A stretch of 56,326 nucleotides of DNA from Desulfotruncus alcoholivorax DSM 16058 (GCF_000430885.1 NZ_AUMW01000025.1:1-56326); one strand, 5' to 3'. Positions 44,172 through 52,882 are shown, numbered from the stretch's first letter. Notes: generated by a model not told the origin, from the sequence alone. Translations and numbers: made by a program.

Positions 44172-44378
44172 ATGACAGTATCCACGCAGGTTAAGCAAAC
44201 CCTGGCTGCCTTGAAGAGTGCGCAGGCAAATTTGGAAAACTTCGCCATGCAAACGCAGAACCAGCAGGCCAAGAATTTGTATTCCAGTGCGGCAAAGCAA
44301 ACTCAAACCATTATTGACAGCCTGGAGCCGAGAGTCTCTGAATTAGAAAGCGAAGAGCCACAATACAAAGGAATTTAG
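44172..44378 (+). CDS. DUF1657 protein
   Basis: A 68-aa helical protein: MTVSTQVKQTLAALKSAQAN...TIIDSLEPRVSELESEEPQYKG. DUF1657 proteins occur almost only in spore formers and sit in the spoVA2mob-type operons. ATG 44172 has GGAGGG eight bases upstream; ATG 44169 is equally in frame. First gene of the spore membrane operon. Confidence 0.85.
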   Translation: MTVSTQVKQTLAALKSAQANLENFAMQTQNQQAKNLYSSAAKQTQTIIDSLEPRVSELESEEPQYKGI

Positions 44379-44469
44379 CATTAATAGCCGGATCTTATTG
44401 ATCCGGTTTTCTCACAGTATATAATTGTTATTTTATATGCAAAATACTACAGGAAGCAGGTGATTTATT

Positions 44470-44676
44470 ATGACCATCAGCGGGCAGGTTAAACAGACTG
44501 TAGCAAGTTTAAATGGAATCCAGGCCACTTTAGATGCAATTATTTCAATTGAACAAAACAAAAAAGAAAGGCAGTTGCTGGAACAGAATAGGGCCAAAAT
44601 AGAAAGTGTAATTAAAAATTTGGAAAAAAGGATTAGTAAATTAGAGTTTGAAGAACCGCAATATAAAGGTTTTTAG
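44470..44676 (+). CDS. DUF1657 protein, second copy
   Basis: A 68-aa paralogue of the preceding protein (MTISGQVKQTVASLNGIQAT...LEKRISKLEFEEPQYKGF); the EEPQYKG ending is shared. Preceded by AGGAAGCAGGTG. Two DUF1657 proteins in a row, plus a third copy fused to DUF421, suggest subunits of one membrane assembly. Confidence 0.85.
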   Translation: MTISGQVKQTVASLNGIQATLDAIISIEQNKKERQLLEQNRAKIESVIKNLEKRISKLEFEEPQYKGF

Positions 44677-44699
44677 ACCAAATTAGGGGTTGTAAATAG

Positions 44700-45557
44700 A
44701 TGCCAGAATGGTTGTTGATATTATTTAGATCTGCCGGCTTATTCATTATCGCGTTAATTCTTACACGTTTACTTGGCAAAAGGCAAACATCACGCTTAAC
44801 ATTTTTTGATTTAATAACCGGTATTGTTATTGGGGTTATTGTAGCCACAATCTCATTGGGTTTGGTCAATTTAACTTATGGGCTGGTTGCACTGGTAATT
44901 TGGACAGCGTTTCCAGCATTAATCTATCTTCTGTCAATTAAATCTAAAATAGTCAGAGATATTATACAAGGAAAAGAAACCGTCCTCATCAACCACGGAA
45001 AAGTTCTGGAAGATAAGTTGATGGAAGCCCTGTACACACCGGAGGATCTTCTGAGCCAATTGCGCAAGAAAGATGTTTTTAATTTTGCCGATGTGGAGTT
45101 TGCGGTTTTGGAGCCAACCGGAGATGTCAGTGTTTTGCTAAAGAAAGATAGCCAGCCGCTGACACCAAAAACAATTGATTTAAAAGTTGGCCGGGAGAGC
45201 GTGCCGCAAACGGTAATGATGGATGGGGTGATCATGGATGAACCACTGGCTGCAATGGGTCTGAACAGGGGATGGCTGCACACTGAGCTGGAGAAAGCCG
45301 GTGTGGCGCCGGAAAATGTTTTTATTGCCCAGGTGGATTCCGCCGGGCAGTTATATTTGGATCTTTTTGATGATGCCATTCAGGTGCCTAAACCTAAGAC
45401 TAAAGACTTGCTTTTGGCGACTCTAAAAAAATGCCAGGCGGACTGCGAGTTATACGCGCTGGGTACTAAAAGCCCGGAAGCAAAGAAAATGTACGGGCAA
45501 TCTTCTCAAATACTGGCGGAAGTTATTGCTGACTTGGAACCTTATATGAAAAGATAG
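44700..45557 (+). CDS. DUF421 (YetF-type) membrane protein with C-terminal DUF1657 domain (2Duf-like)
   Basis: A 285-aa protein. Three N-terminal membrane helices (about 4-90: LFRSAGLFIIALILTRLLGK, LITGIVIGVIVATISLGLVN) and a cytoplasmic DUF421 domain (KETVLINHGKVLEDKLMEAL, LRKKDVFNFADVEFAVLEP) are followed from about residue 232 by DUF1657-like sequence (DLLLATLKKCQADCELYALG...ILAEVIADLEPYMK). This fusion corresponds to the 2Duf protein of the Bacillus spoVA2mob operon, reported to tighten the spore inner membrane and raise wet-heat resistance. Eleven bases before spoVAC, so the same operon. Confidence 0.88.
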   Translation: MPEWLLILFRSAGLFIIALILTRLLGKRQTSRLTFFDLITGIVIGVIVATISLGLVNLTYGLVALVIWTAFPALIYLLSIKSKIVRDIIQGKETVLINHGKVLEDKLMEALYTPEDLLSQLRKKDVFNFADVEFAVLEPTGDVSVLLKKDSQPLTPKTIDLKVGRESVPQTVMMDGVIMDEPLAAMGLNRGWLHTELEKAGVAPENVFIAQVDSAGQLYLDLFDDAIQVPKPKTKDLLLATLKKCQADCELYALGTKSPEAKKMYGQSSQILAEVIADLEPYMKR

Positions 45558-45567
45558 GGGTGGAATT

Positions 45568-46047
45568 GTGTCCAATAAGGAAAAGAAGAAGTTAACGCCG
45601 GTTCAGCAGCAGTATCAGTCCTTTTCCAAAGCGAGGGAACCACAGAGGCCGGTGCTGTTTAACTGCGTCAAGGCTTTTTTAGTGGGCGGGGCTATCTGCG
45701 CTCTGGGTCAGGGGGTTTCGGATTTCTTTATTTGGAACTTTGATTTTACGGAAAAAACTGTTGGCAACCCCACTGTGGCAGTAATGATATTACTATCGGT
45801 TATTTTAACGTCATTAGGCGTTTATGATCATATTGCCCAGTTTGCCGGTGCGGGTACAGCGATACCCGTAACCGGATTTGCCAATTCCATGGCTTCAGCA
45901 GCAATCGAGCACAGAAGTGAGGGGTTTGTGCTGGGGGTTGGCGGAAACATGTTTAAACTGGCGGGCTCGGTAATTGTTTTCGGGGTTTTTGCCGCGTTTT
46001 TAGTTGCCTTGATTAAAACAACACTAACTTTATTAGGGGGATCCTAA
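45568..46047 (+). CDS. spoVAC: Stage V sporulation protein AC
   Basis: A 159-aa inner-membrane protein of spores with four to five helices (NCVKAFLVGGAICALGQGVS, AVMILLSVILTSLGVYDHIA, QFAGAGTAIPVTGFANSMAS). SpoVAC is part of the channel that moves Ca-dipicolinate into the forespore and out at germination, and behaves as a mechanosensitive channel. GTG 45568 with AGGGGTGG upstream. Confidence 0.95.
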   Translation: MSNKEKKKLTPVQQQYQSFSKAREPQRPVLFNCVKAFLVGGAICALGQGVSDFFIWNFDFTEKTVGNPTVAVMILLSVILTSLGVYDHIAQFAGAGTAIPVTGFANSMASAAIEHRSEGFVLGVGGNMFKLAGSVIVFGVFAAFLVALIKTTLTLLGGS

Positions 46048-46049
46048 AG

Positions 46050-47057
46050 TTGCTTCAAGGTCACCAAACATGGGTGTTCAACAACAAGCCCACCATTCTT
46101 TCAACGGCTGCAGTGGGAGGCCCTTATGAAGCAGATGGCCCTTTGGCGGATGATTTCGATCTTCTCCATGCCGATCTGTGGATGGGCCAGGATAGTTACG
46201 AAAAAGCGGAAAGAAAAATGGTGGAAGAAGCTTGTGAGATAGCCATCCGCAAGGCCGGAAAACAAAAACAAGATATTCAGTTCTTTTTATGCGGAGACCT
46301 GTTAAACCAGATTATTTCCAGTAGCTTTGCCGCAAGAACACTGGCTGTTCCCTTTCTTGGCCTGTACGGGGCCTGCTCCAGTTCTATGGAAAGCCTTGCC
46401 CTGGGTTCTTTAATTGTGGACAGCAAAGCAGGAAACAACGTAATTTGCGGCGCCGTCAGCCATAATGCAGCGGTTGAGAAACAATTCCGGTATCCCACGG
46501 AATATGGCGCCCAAAAACCGCCAACGGCACAGTGGACTGTTACCGGGGCCGGTATGGCGCTGCTCTGCGATAAAGGGGACGGGCCCAAGGTTACTTCCGC
46601 CACCATAGGTAAAATAGTTGACATGGGGATAAGCGACCCCTACAACATGGGAGGGGCGATGGCCCCAGCTGCGGTGGACACAATTACAGCCCATTTTAGG
46701 GATTTGCGCATTTCAGCAAAGGATTATGATTTAATTGCAACGGGGGATTTGGGCCGTGTCGGTCATAATATTGCCGCGGATTTATTTAAAAAACATGATA
46801 TAGATGTACCTGATGGTATATTTACAGATTGCGGACTAATGATTTATAAAGAAGATCAGCCCAATGTTTTTGCCGGAGGTAGCGGGTGCGGCTGCTCCGC
46901 CACGGTTACATTTGGGCACATTGTCAACAGGATGAAAAAAAGGGAGCTTAATAAAGTATTAATTGTTGCCACCGGGGCGTTATTATCCCCGCTGTCATAC
47001 CAGCAAAAGGAAAGTATACCCTGCATTGCCCATGCAGTTTCTATTGAGAATGTATGA
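46050..47057 (+). CDS. spoVAD: Stage V sporulation protein AD
   Basis: A 335-aa thiolase-like-fold protein ([75 protein letters not shown]). SpoVAD binds dipicolinic acid at the membrane face of the SpoVA channel. TTG 46050 lies two bases after the spoVAC stop, with AGGGGGATCC upstream. Confidence 0.95.
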   Translation: MLQGHQTWVFNNKPTILSTAAVGGPYEADGPLADDFDLLHADLWMGQDSYEKAERKMVEEACEIAIRKAGKQKQDIQFFLCGDLLNQIISSSFAARTLAVPFLGLYGACSSSMESLALGSLIVDSKAGNNVICGAVSHNAAVEKQFRYPTEYGAQKPPTAQWTVTGAGMALLCDKGDGPKVTSATIGKIVDMGISDPYNMGGAMAPAAVDTITAHFRDLRISAKDYDLIATGDLGRVGHNIAADLFKKHDIDVPDGIFTDCGLMIYKEDQPNVFAGGSGCGCSATVTFGHIVNRMKKRELNKVLIVATGALLSPLSYQQKESIPCIAHAVSIENV

Positions 47058-47443
47058 TTTTCCAAGTACATCCTTTGGGGAGTGGTTTTGTGGAAGCTTA
47101 TTTTTGGGCCTTTGTGGTGGGTGGGCTTATCTGTGTAGTTGGACAGTTATTGCTTGATGTGGGCAAATTAACCCCGGCCCATACGGTAAGCACTCTGGTT
47201 GTTGTGGGAGCCGTACTTGCCGGGTTTGATTTATATGAGCCCCTGATAGATTTTGCCGGTGCCGGGGCTACAGTTCCCATCACCAGTTTTGGGAATTCCC
47301 TCGTGCATGGCGCGATGGCTGAAGCAGAAAGAACGGGTATTGTTGGTATCCTCACCGGGATATTTGAAGTAACCAGTGCGGGCATTTCTGCGGCAATTAT
47401 CTTTTCTTTTTTGGCTGCATTGTTATTCAAGCCTAAAGGCTAA
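47054..47443 (+). CDS. spoVAE: Stage V sporulation protein AE (AEb type)
   Basis: A 129-aa four-helix membrane protein ([60 protein letters not shown]), structurally related to SpoVAC. It overlaps the spoVAD stop by four bases (ATGA). Completes the AC-AD-AEb core. Confidence 0.94.
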   Translation: MIFQVHPLGSGFVEAYFWAFVVGGLICVVGQLLLDVGKLTPAHTVSTLVVVGAVLAGFDLYEPLIDFAGAGATVPITSFGNSLVHGAMAEAERTGIVGILTGIFEVTSAGISAAIIFSFLAALLFKPKG

Positions 47444-47497
47444 ACAAAGGTTTGAACAAAGGATGGTTAGGTTGAAAGACTTGTATTCTATGTAGAG

Positions 47498-48729
47498 CCA
47501 CAAGTAGAGATATAAGGGCATAACAAAAAAAGCCCCTAAAAAGGGACTTTGAAAAGTAGTAATGTAATCAAAATCGATAATCAAGTAGTAGCAGGAAGAG
47601 TGATTTTCGCACCTAAACTTTCAAGCAATTGGATAGCTTGTTCAGGAGTAAATTGTAATGATGGCTTTGTCTTTGAAACAGTTGCAATTTGATACCTCGT
47701 ATGGTCGAACGGCTCGGTTTTTAAAAGCATGTGGTAAATGCAATTCAGCATCATGTGAGCAATAGCAACGATTGCTTTTTGGTGACCACGACGGCGCTTG
47801 ACTTTTTCGAACCTCACCCGAAAATAGGGGCAGGCGTTACTTTTTATGGCGGCATGGACACATTGGAATTAGTAATGGCTTGATATACACGCCTGCACGG
47901 CTTACACGTACAGATTTCTTTTTTCCTGCACTTTCATTGTTCTGGGTGTCAAGCCTGCCCATGAGCAAAGATGGCGTGAGGACTGAAACACTGACATATC
48001 CGTTCCGATTTCGCCGATGATGGCAATGGCGGTATAAATATCCTTGATGCCTGGAATGGTCAGGATTAAACTAATTTGTTGCTGATATGGTTCAACCAGT
48101 TTCAATACTGCCGACTGAATTTCCGCCTTATGCTTGTCAATATTTTGGAAATGCGAAAGACAAACCGCTATTTTTCGGCTTGAGGTTTTGTGAGATTTCC
48201 GTTAATGGATTTGGTGATATCCCCTGCATTTTTCTTCATGCTGCCATGAAGCATAGGGATAACGTCAAAATCCTTATCCTTCGGATTTTTAAGAATGTGG
48301 TTGATTATACGCATAGAGCTTTTGCCGAAAGTGTCAGATACCACACTGGAGAGCATGATGTTGGATACCGTTAAGGAGTTTTGAATACGGTTTTTCTCAC
48401 TGGATTTAAAATTGGTCAGTTTCACACGATAGCGCATCAAATCCCTGATTTGACGAATGGGTAGTGGGGGAATAAAGCTGTTCGGAACCAATCCATGTTT
48501 GTGCAAGTCGCAAAGCCAGATAGAATCTTTTTTGTCGGTTTTTTTACCTCGAATACCTTTGACATACTTTGGATTGGCCACACATACGTTACACTCGGTT
48601 TCCAGGATGTTGAAAACCGGAATCCAGTATTTACCGGTTGATTCCATGCAAACTTCTCGGCAGCTATGCTGTTTGAGCCAATCCCGCAACGCCGGCAAAT
48701 CTACGGTAAAAGTAGAAAACTGTGTAGAG
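47498..48729 (-). mobile_element. IS110-family element relic inserted between spoVAE and the YhcN/YlaJ gene
   Basis: About 1.2 kb of foreign, minus-strand transposase sequence lies within an otherwise plus-strand spore locus. The 7-mer TGTAGAG occurs at 47491-47497 and again at 48723-48729, on either side. The transposase lacks its first 40 or so codons and is frameshifted, so the element is dead. A short inverted pair AAAGCCCCT/AGGGACTTT lies at its left end (47528-47550). Confidence 0.7.
47581..48726 (-). pseudogene. IS110-family transposase, frameshifted and 5'-truncated
   Basis: The N-terminal DEDD-type domain survives from 48726 (DLPALRDWLKQHSCREVCME, STGKYWIPVFNILE, VANPKYVKGIRGKKTDKKDS); the initial ...VGID catalytic segment is missing. 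The Transposase_20 part follows in other frames (ILTIPGIKDIYTAIAIIGEI, SSRHLCSWAGLTP) and the C-terminus reads RRRGHQKAIVAIAHMMLNCI then YHMLLKTEPF. At least two frame changes separate the three parts (near 48170 and 47820-47900). Confidence 0.85.
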
Positions 48730-48747
48730 AAAGGAATGGATTTTAAA

Positions 48748-49221
48748 ATGAAAAAATTTGCATTTGCGATGATTATATTACTGCTTTTATTAAATACCGG
48801 CTGTTCCGCGCTGACCGGGCCGGAAAAGAAACCCCGGACAGAAAAAGCTAAGAGCAGCCCTGCAGAGCAAGTACAAGTTGATCCTGAAGCAGCCGGGCGA
48901 TTCAAGCAGATAGCCCAAAAGGTGAAGGGCGTGGATGAAGCTACCGCTGTGGTTATTAACAAGGATATATCAGTTGCTTTAAAGGTTAGCGGGTTTGACA
49001 GGCTGCGCTTAAAACAAATTAGAGAAGAAGTACATGATAAAATAACAGCAACTGCGGTTAAGGACAGTCAGGTGCATGTAACTACCGATAAAAAGCTTTT
49101 TTCGGAAATTCAGAAGCTGGAGCAGCAAATTAAAGTAAGTGCGGAAAATAAAGAATTTAATAAAGAAATGGTAAGGATCAAAAGCAAGTTAAGCAAAATT
49201 AACGAGGACATGCAGGGATAA
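48748..49221 (+). CDS. YhcN/YlaJ-family sporulation lipoprotein
   Basis: A 157-aa lipoprotein: signal MKKFAFAMIILLLLLNTGC with lipidated Cys19, a Pro/Lys-rich linker, and the YhcN/YlaJ domain (FKQIAQKVKGVDEATAVVIN, KDISVALKVSGFDRLRLKQI, KITATAVKDSQVHVTTDKKL). Such lipoproteins belong to the spore inner membrane and are part of spoVA2mob-type operons. Here the gene lies directly behind the IS110 relic that separates it from spoVAE. The start is ATG 48748 or 48736; AAAGGA at 48730 suits neither perfectly, perhaps because the insertion replaced the native leader. Confidence 0.88.
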   Translation: MKKFAFAMIILLLLLNTGCSALTGPEKKPRTEKAKSSPAEQVQVDPEAAGRFKQIAQKVKGVDEATAVVINKDISVALKVSGFDRLRLKQIREEVHDKITATAVKDSQVHVTTDKKLFSEIQKLEQQIKVSAENKEFNKEMVRIKSKLSKINEDMQG

Positions 49222-49228
49222 AATTTTG

Positions 49229-49258
49229 CGGAGGCGAAAAATTACGCCTCCGTATCTT
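49229..49258 (+). terminator. Terminator after the YhcN/YlaJ gene
   Basis: CGGAGGCG (49229-49236) pairs with CGCCTCCG (49245-49252). T-run is short. Confidence 0.6.
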
Positions 49259-49373
49259 GTTCTGGGGATAAGCTGTCAATAAATTGGTAGTAAGGCATAA
49301 AACCTGAATTTATGGTTACTTCGTTTAGATAAAAAGTTGGGTCACTGGTATTCTCTTTATCGTAATCTTTCAA
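49242..49373 (-). CDS. Candidate small protein, 43 aa
   Basis: A TTG start at 49373 follows GAGGTGAT by six bases, an excellent Shine-Dalgarno. The frame reads MKDYDKENTSDPTFYLNEVT and continues to ...FIDSLSPEQDTEA-stop. It is acidic and polar, without membrane segment. Its 3' end shares the hairpin at 49229-49252. Not recognised. Confidence 0.5.
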   Translation of the reverse strand: MKDYDKENTSDPTFYLNEVTINSGFMPYYQFIDSLSPEQDTEA

Positions 49374-49445
49374 GCTTATCACCTCGATTATAGATATACC
49401 TTTATTCCTGATTATTTATTCAAAAAAAGAAAACTAAATAGAAAA

Positions 49446-49472
49446 ATCAGGGCGGATATGTTCTGCCCTGAT
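49446..49472 (-). terminator. Terminator of the zinc-ribbon gene
   Basis: On the minus strand ATCAGGGC (49472-49465) pairs with GCCCTGAT (49453-49446), followed by TTTTCTATTT. Confidence 0.75.
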
Positions 49473-49497
49473 GTTAAACATGTTTGTTTAATTAAAT

Positions 49498-49791
49498 TTA
49501 TCTCCTAAAGCAGTCCCTGCAATAAACCGGCTTATCACCGTTTGGTTTAAAAGGAACTGTGGTTTCTTTGCCGCAGTTAGAACAAACTGCGGGAAACATC
49601 TCGCGCTGTTGACGATAGTTGCCGCCACCGCCGAAGCCGCCTTGACGGTTGTTCTTTCTGGCTGCACGGCACTGCGGGCAACGACTCGGGTCGTTGGTAA
49701 AGCCTTTTTCTGCAAAGAATTCTTGTTCAGATGCTGAAAAGACAAAATCAGCACCACAATCACGGCAGTTTAAAGTACGGTCTTGAAACAT
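49498..49791 (-). CDS. Zinc-ribbon protein (zf-trcl type), 97 aa
   Basis: Four CxxC pairs: LNCRDCGADF, CPQCRAARK, AVCSNCGKETTVPF and VYCRDCFRR, forming two zinc ribbons joined by a Gly/Arg-rich linker (QGGFGGGGNYRQQRE). The family is common in Firmicutes and Chloroflexi and is likely nucleic-acid-binding; the linker resembles RNA-binding RGG-like sequence. ATG 49791 with AGGAGGAG upstream. AT-rich 49792-50004 shows no gene. Confidence 0.82.
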   Translation of the reverse strand: MFQDRTLNCRDCGADFVFSASEQEFFAEKGFTNDPSRCPQCRAARKNNRQGGFGGGGNYRQQREMFPAVCSNCGKETTVPFKPNGDKPVYCRDCFRR

Positions 49792-50004
49792 TAAAAATCT
49801 CCTCCTAAAAGTGTTTTATCCATTGGCTGAAGGAAACGCTGACCCGCCCTAAACCAATGAAAAACCACAAGGGGAGAATGCATTAACCTAACCATGGAAT
49901 TTAATTAACTTTACCACGTTAAGCGCGCGCTGTCAAAGTTATAACCGGAAAAATATTTTTTAACAGTAAATCCCGGTGTTTTGGGTTTATTTTCCAGATA
50001 TTTT

Positions 50005-50664
50005 TCATAAATCAAGCGGGCTAATTATTCCCTTTTCCAACAACCATTTTGTAGGGACCTGAAAATAAGGGTGTGATTTACCTTTATTTATTTTGTTCTG
50101 GGGTTCCCAGTGCAGATCAGAACCGGTAGTTTGAATTATGAATTTATCATTATAACGCGATTCAGCATTGAGATAATCTGAAGTAGGAAAAATCCCTTCA
50201 CTGGCGTTGTTCATCTCAATCCCGTCAATTTCATTGAATACCTCTGGATTTGATCTGATCTCCTGAGGATATTTAACTGGATGGGCTAAAATGGCAACAC
50301 CACCTTGATGATGAATTTCTTTAACGGCCTGGCTTAACCCAAGCTGACCTGTAGAAAGGTTACTTTTGATATTTAGTGCCAGTAGATGAACCCTTTGGGT
50401 ATAGCCCCATACGTTTAATTCGGCGCCTGGTATTACAATCAAAGGCAGCTTTTCCCTGCGGGCCTGTTCTTTGGCCCACTGTCCGGATAAAACAGTATTA
50501 TGGTCGGTACAGGCTATAATTTCCAGCCCGGTTTCAGCCATTGCTTTTAGAAAACCAATAATACTTTCCTTATCATCATCAGTAAGCTCTTTTGGCGGAT
50601 TTGGGTAATATCGATCGCCCAGCGGGTGACTGTGAAAGTCGGCTTTTAAAAAAGACTTAAGCAT
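50005..50664 (-). CDS. PHP-domain phosphoesterase
   Basis: A 219-aa metal-dependent hydrolase of the PHP family: KADFHSHPLGDR at the N-terminus (metal-binding HSH), ACTDHNTVLSG, VIPGAELNVWGYTQRVHLLA, GGVAILAHPVKYPQ and GSDLHW. These fit the trinuclear site of PHP enzymes such as histidinol phosphatase and RNase AM. Substrate not known. ATG 50664 with AGAGGAG upstream. Confidence 0.85.
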   Translation of the reverse strand: MLKSFLKADFHSHPLGDRYYPNPPKELTDDDKESIIGFLKAMAETGLEIIACTDHNTVLSGQWAKEQARREKLPLIVIPGAELNVWGYTQRVHLLALNIKSNLSTGQLGLSQAVKEIHHQGGVAILAHPVKYPQEIRSNPEVFNEIDGIEMNNASEGIFPTSDYLNAESRYNDKFIIQTTGSDLHWEPQNKINKGKSHPYFQVPTKWLLEKGIISPLDL

Positions 50665-50946
50665 AGCACTCCTCTTGTTTAGAATAATTCCACTTTAATT
50701 ATATCAATAATAACTGATTATTAGGAACTAATACCTGGTTATTAATGTCTAATATATTAAGAAAAGAATTTTTATGGCATTTGATTAGATAAATGTATTA
50801 TTATATTTTTGTGAAGAGTGTCATGCTTTTACTTACAGGGTCTAAATTTTTTTAAGGGAGGTGTGTATGGCTTAGCTGATGAGTTTTATACATGCGCAAC
50901 ATTTAAAAGGAATATTTTTAAAAAAAATTATTAAGAAGGTGTTTTT
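50665..50946. other. Gene-free leader of the copper-amine-oxidase-domain gene
   Basis: AT-rich. A very strong Shine-Dalgarno (AAGGGAGGTG, 50854-50863) is followed by ATG GCT TAG (50867-50875), i.e. a two-residue frame, and by a 23-codon GTG-started frame from 50863. No longer gene is seen. Confidence 0.35.
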
Positions 50947-52218
50947 TTGAAAAAAAAGTTTTTTGTTGGGATAGCGTTGATATTTTTGATGTTTTCTACA
51001 GCCCTGCCTGCTTTTGCCAGTCAAGCACTGAAACTGCGGGTAAATGATGATGTGGTGCCATCACCCGGTATAACCATGGTTAACGGTTCAAGCATGATTC
51101 CCGTGGATACATACGCCCGTTTTGCGGGTGCTGATGTTAAATGGGATTCTGCTAGCGACTTTACTATTAAAGAGAACGACACGACCATGCAGTTTACAGT
51201 TGGGAAAAAGGAAGCTATGCTGGCGGATAAGCCGGTGACGCTGACTGTTCAACCAGTAAAAACGGGGGATACTGTTTTAATTCCTGTCCGTTCTGTATGT
51301 GAAGCCTTTGGTTTTCAGGTTGGTTGGGTAAATGATCAGTCGACGACTACACTAAGCCGCAGTGAGACCAGAGATGGTATGACAGTTTATGATGTGCTGG
51401 CAAAGTCTACAGCTGCAGGACAGAAATTTAATACGTATTCCGTGGACGGACTGTTTAACATTAACATGAACGTAACAGCGGACGGGAAAGTAGATAAACA
51501 AACTCCCCAAAACGTTACATCAAAATTAACCGGCCAAATGCAAAATAAACCATTCCAGGTTTATATGAAGCAAACAGTGACCCCCGTGGACGGTGATAAT
51601 GCCCAACCAATGGATGTTGAAACTTACATGACCCGGGAAAAAATGTACATTAAAGTGCCGGGCCAGGGATGGCTCGTACAGGATATGCCCTTTTCTCCTG
51701 AGTTTTGGAAGCAGCAGCAAGACATCCAGTCCGACCCATTGAAGGTTGTCGAACAGATGAAGGAAATGGGTATATTGTTAAACTTTGGTAACGATGTAGC
51801 AGTAAACGATCAAGAATACTATGTAGTAAATGCTACTCTAGACATGGCCAAATTTAAAGAAGGTTTGCAAAAAATTATCCAGCAGGCGACGCAAGCTATG
51901 CCACAAGACACAGCCAATACTGCTGATATGCAGCAGCAAATGCAGAAACTCTTCGAGAACGCCAAGATGGATTATGACTATTCGGTGCTGATCAATAAGA
52001 AAACTTTTATCACCGATATCGTTAATTTTGATGCGCGATTAGAAATGTTAATGAATAACCCTGCGTCGGCTGGGGATAACCAGCCTAAACAGGTTAAAAT
52101 GGACATGAAATATAATGGAACAATTAACATCACCAAACTTGGCGGACCCTTCACCGCCCCTGATGTTAGTGCTGCCGTAGAGATGAAAATGCCTCAACCA
52201 ATAACACCAGGTAATTAA
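50947..52218 (+). CDS. Secreted protein with copper amine oxidase N-terminal domain
   Basis: A 423-aa exported protein. Signal peptide 1-25 (FVGIALIFLMFSTALPAFAS). Residues 28-140 form a copper-amine-oxidase N-like domain (LRVNDDVVPSPGITMVNGSS, IPVDTYARFAGADVKWD, VLIPVRSVCEAFGFQVGWVN), which in Firmicutes is a structural wall-associated module, not an oxidase. The rest (about 150-420) resembles a DUF6612-type LolA/LppX-like fold (YMTREKMYIKVPGQGWLVQD). TTG 50947 with AAGAAGGTG upstream. Confidence 0.78.
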   Translation: MKKKFFVGIALIFLMFSTALPAFASQALKLRVNDDVVPSPGITMVNGSSMIPVDTYARFAGADVKWDSASDFTIKENDTTMQFTVGKKEAMLADKPVTLTVQPVKTGDTVLIPVRSVCEAFGFQVGWVNDQSTTTLSRSETRDGMTVYDVLAKSTAAGQKFNTYSVDGLFNINMNVTADGKVDKQTPQNVTSKLTGQMQNKPFQVYMKQTVTPVDGDNAQPMDVETYMTREKMYIKVPGQGWLVQDMPFSPEFWKQQQDIQSDPLKVVEQMKEMGILLNFGNDVAVNDQEYYVVNATLDMAKFKEGLQKIIQQATQAMPQDTANTADMQQQMQKLFENAKMDYDYSVLINKKTFITDIVNFDARLEMLMNNPASAGDNQPKQVKMDMKYNGTINITKLGGPFTAPDVSAAVEMKMPQPITPGN

Positions 52219-52240
52219 CGGGTCAATATAGAACATTTAA

Positions 52241-52286
52241 AAAGCAAGGGTGTTGTTTAAATTAACAAACCCTTGCTTTTGTTTTT
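52241..52286 (+). terminator. Terminator of the copper-amine-oxidase-domain gene
   Basis: AAAGCAAGGG (52241-52250) pairs with CCCTTGCTTT (52270-52279), followed by TGTTTTT. Confidence 0.8.
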
Positions 52287-52341
52287 ACTGACGCCCGTAT
52301 ATGGTATAATACTTCATAAAATTATTCGGGAGTATTTTTAT

Positions 52342-52827
52342 ATGAATTTAAATAAGCTAGAGGGTAGAACCGTCAGGGAAATAGAAGGAGAACATTTAAA
52401 CGGTGGAATGAATTATAGGATGCTGTTTGCTCTTGGTGCTGGAGCAATATTTGTATTATTAATGTTTTTAATAGGGTGGCAGATTAACTTAAAAATAGCT
52501 AATCTAAGGGTTGAAAATAATAACCTTGTTGCAGAGAATACTGCACTTAAGGAAGAGGTCAGTGAACTTAAAACTCAATTGGCCGGTATCAAAATGGCGG
52601 AAAAATTATTGCCGCAAGATACCCAGCCAAAAGGAACAATTCAAAATGAGTATATTTATTACGAAATCAGACCTAAAGATACTTTTGGGGATATTTCAAA
52701 TAAATATTACGGGGTGCCTATTTATGGTCCCGCGCTGGCTAAATTCAACGGGTTAAGTGTCAAAACCATGCTGCAGGTTGGCCAAGTTATCAAAGTACCA
52801 ATCAAACCGGATAAATTAAAGAAGTAG
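52342..52827 (+). CDS. Membrane-anchored LysM protein
   Basis: A 161-aa protein: one membrane helix at about 33-51 (LFALGAGAIFVLLMFLIGWQ), a coiled coil (55-90: NLRVENNNLVAENTALKEEV) and a C-terminal LysM domain (YEIRPKDTFGDISNKYYGVP, MLQVGQVIKVP) that binds peptidoglycan. ATG 52342 with GGGAG upstream; the longer frame from 52273 runs into the terminator hairpin. A wall-attached structural or division-related protein. Confidence 0.85.
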   Translation: MNLNKLEGRTVREIEGEHLNGGMNYRMLFALGAGAIFVLLMFLIGWQINLKIANLRVENNNLVAENTALKEEVSELKTQLAGIKMAEKLLPQDTQPKGTIQNEYIYYEIRPKDTFGDISNKYYGVPIYGPALAKFNGLSVKTMLQVGQVIKVPIKPDKLKK

Positions 52828-52852
52828 CTGTTGTTTTCGGCAGGCTTTTAAA

Positions 52853-52882
52853 ATCTGGGTAAAAGATACCCGGGTTTTTTTG
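52853..52882 (+). terminator. Terminator of the LysM gene
   Basis: ATCTGGGTA (52853-52861) pairs with TACCCGGGT (52867-52875), two G-T/T-G pairs, followed by TTTTTTT. Confidence 0.8.
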
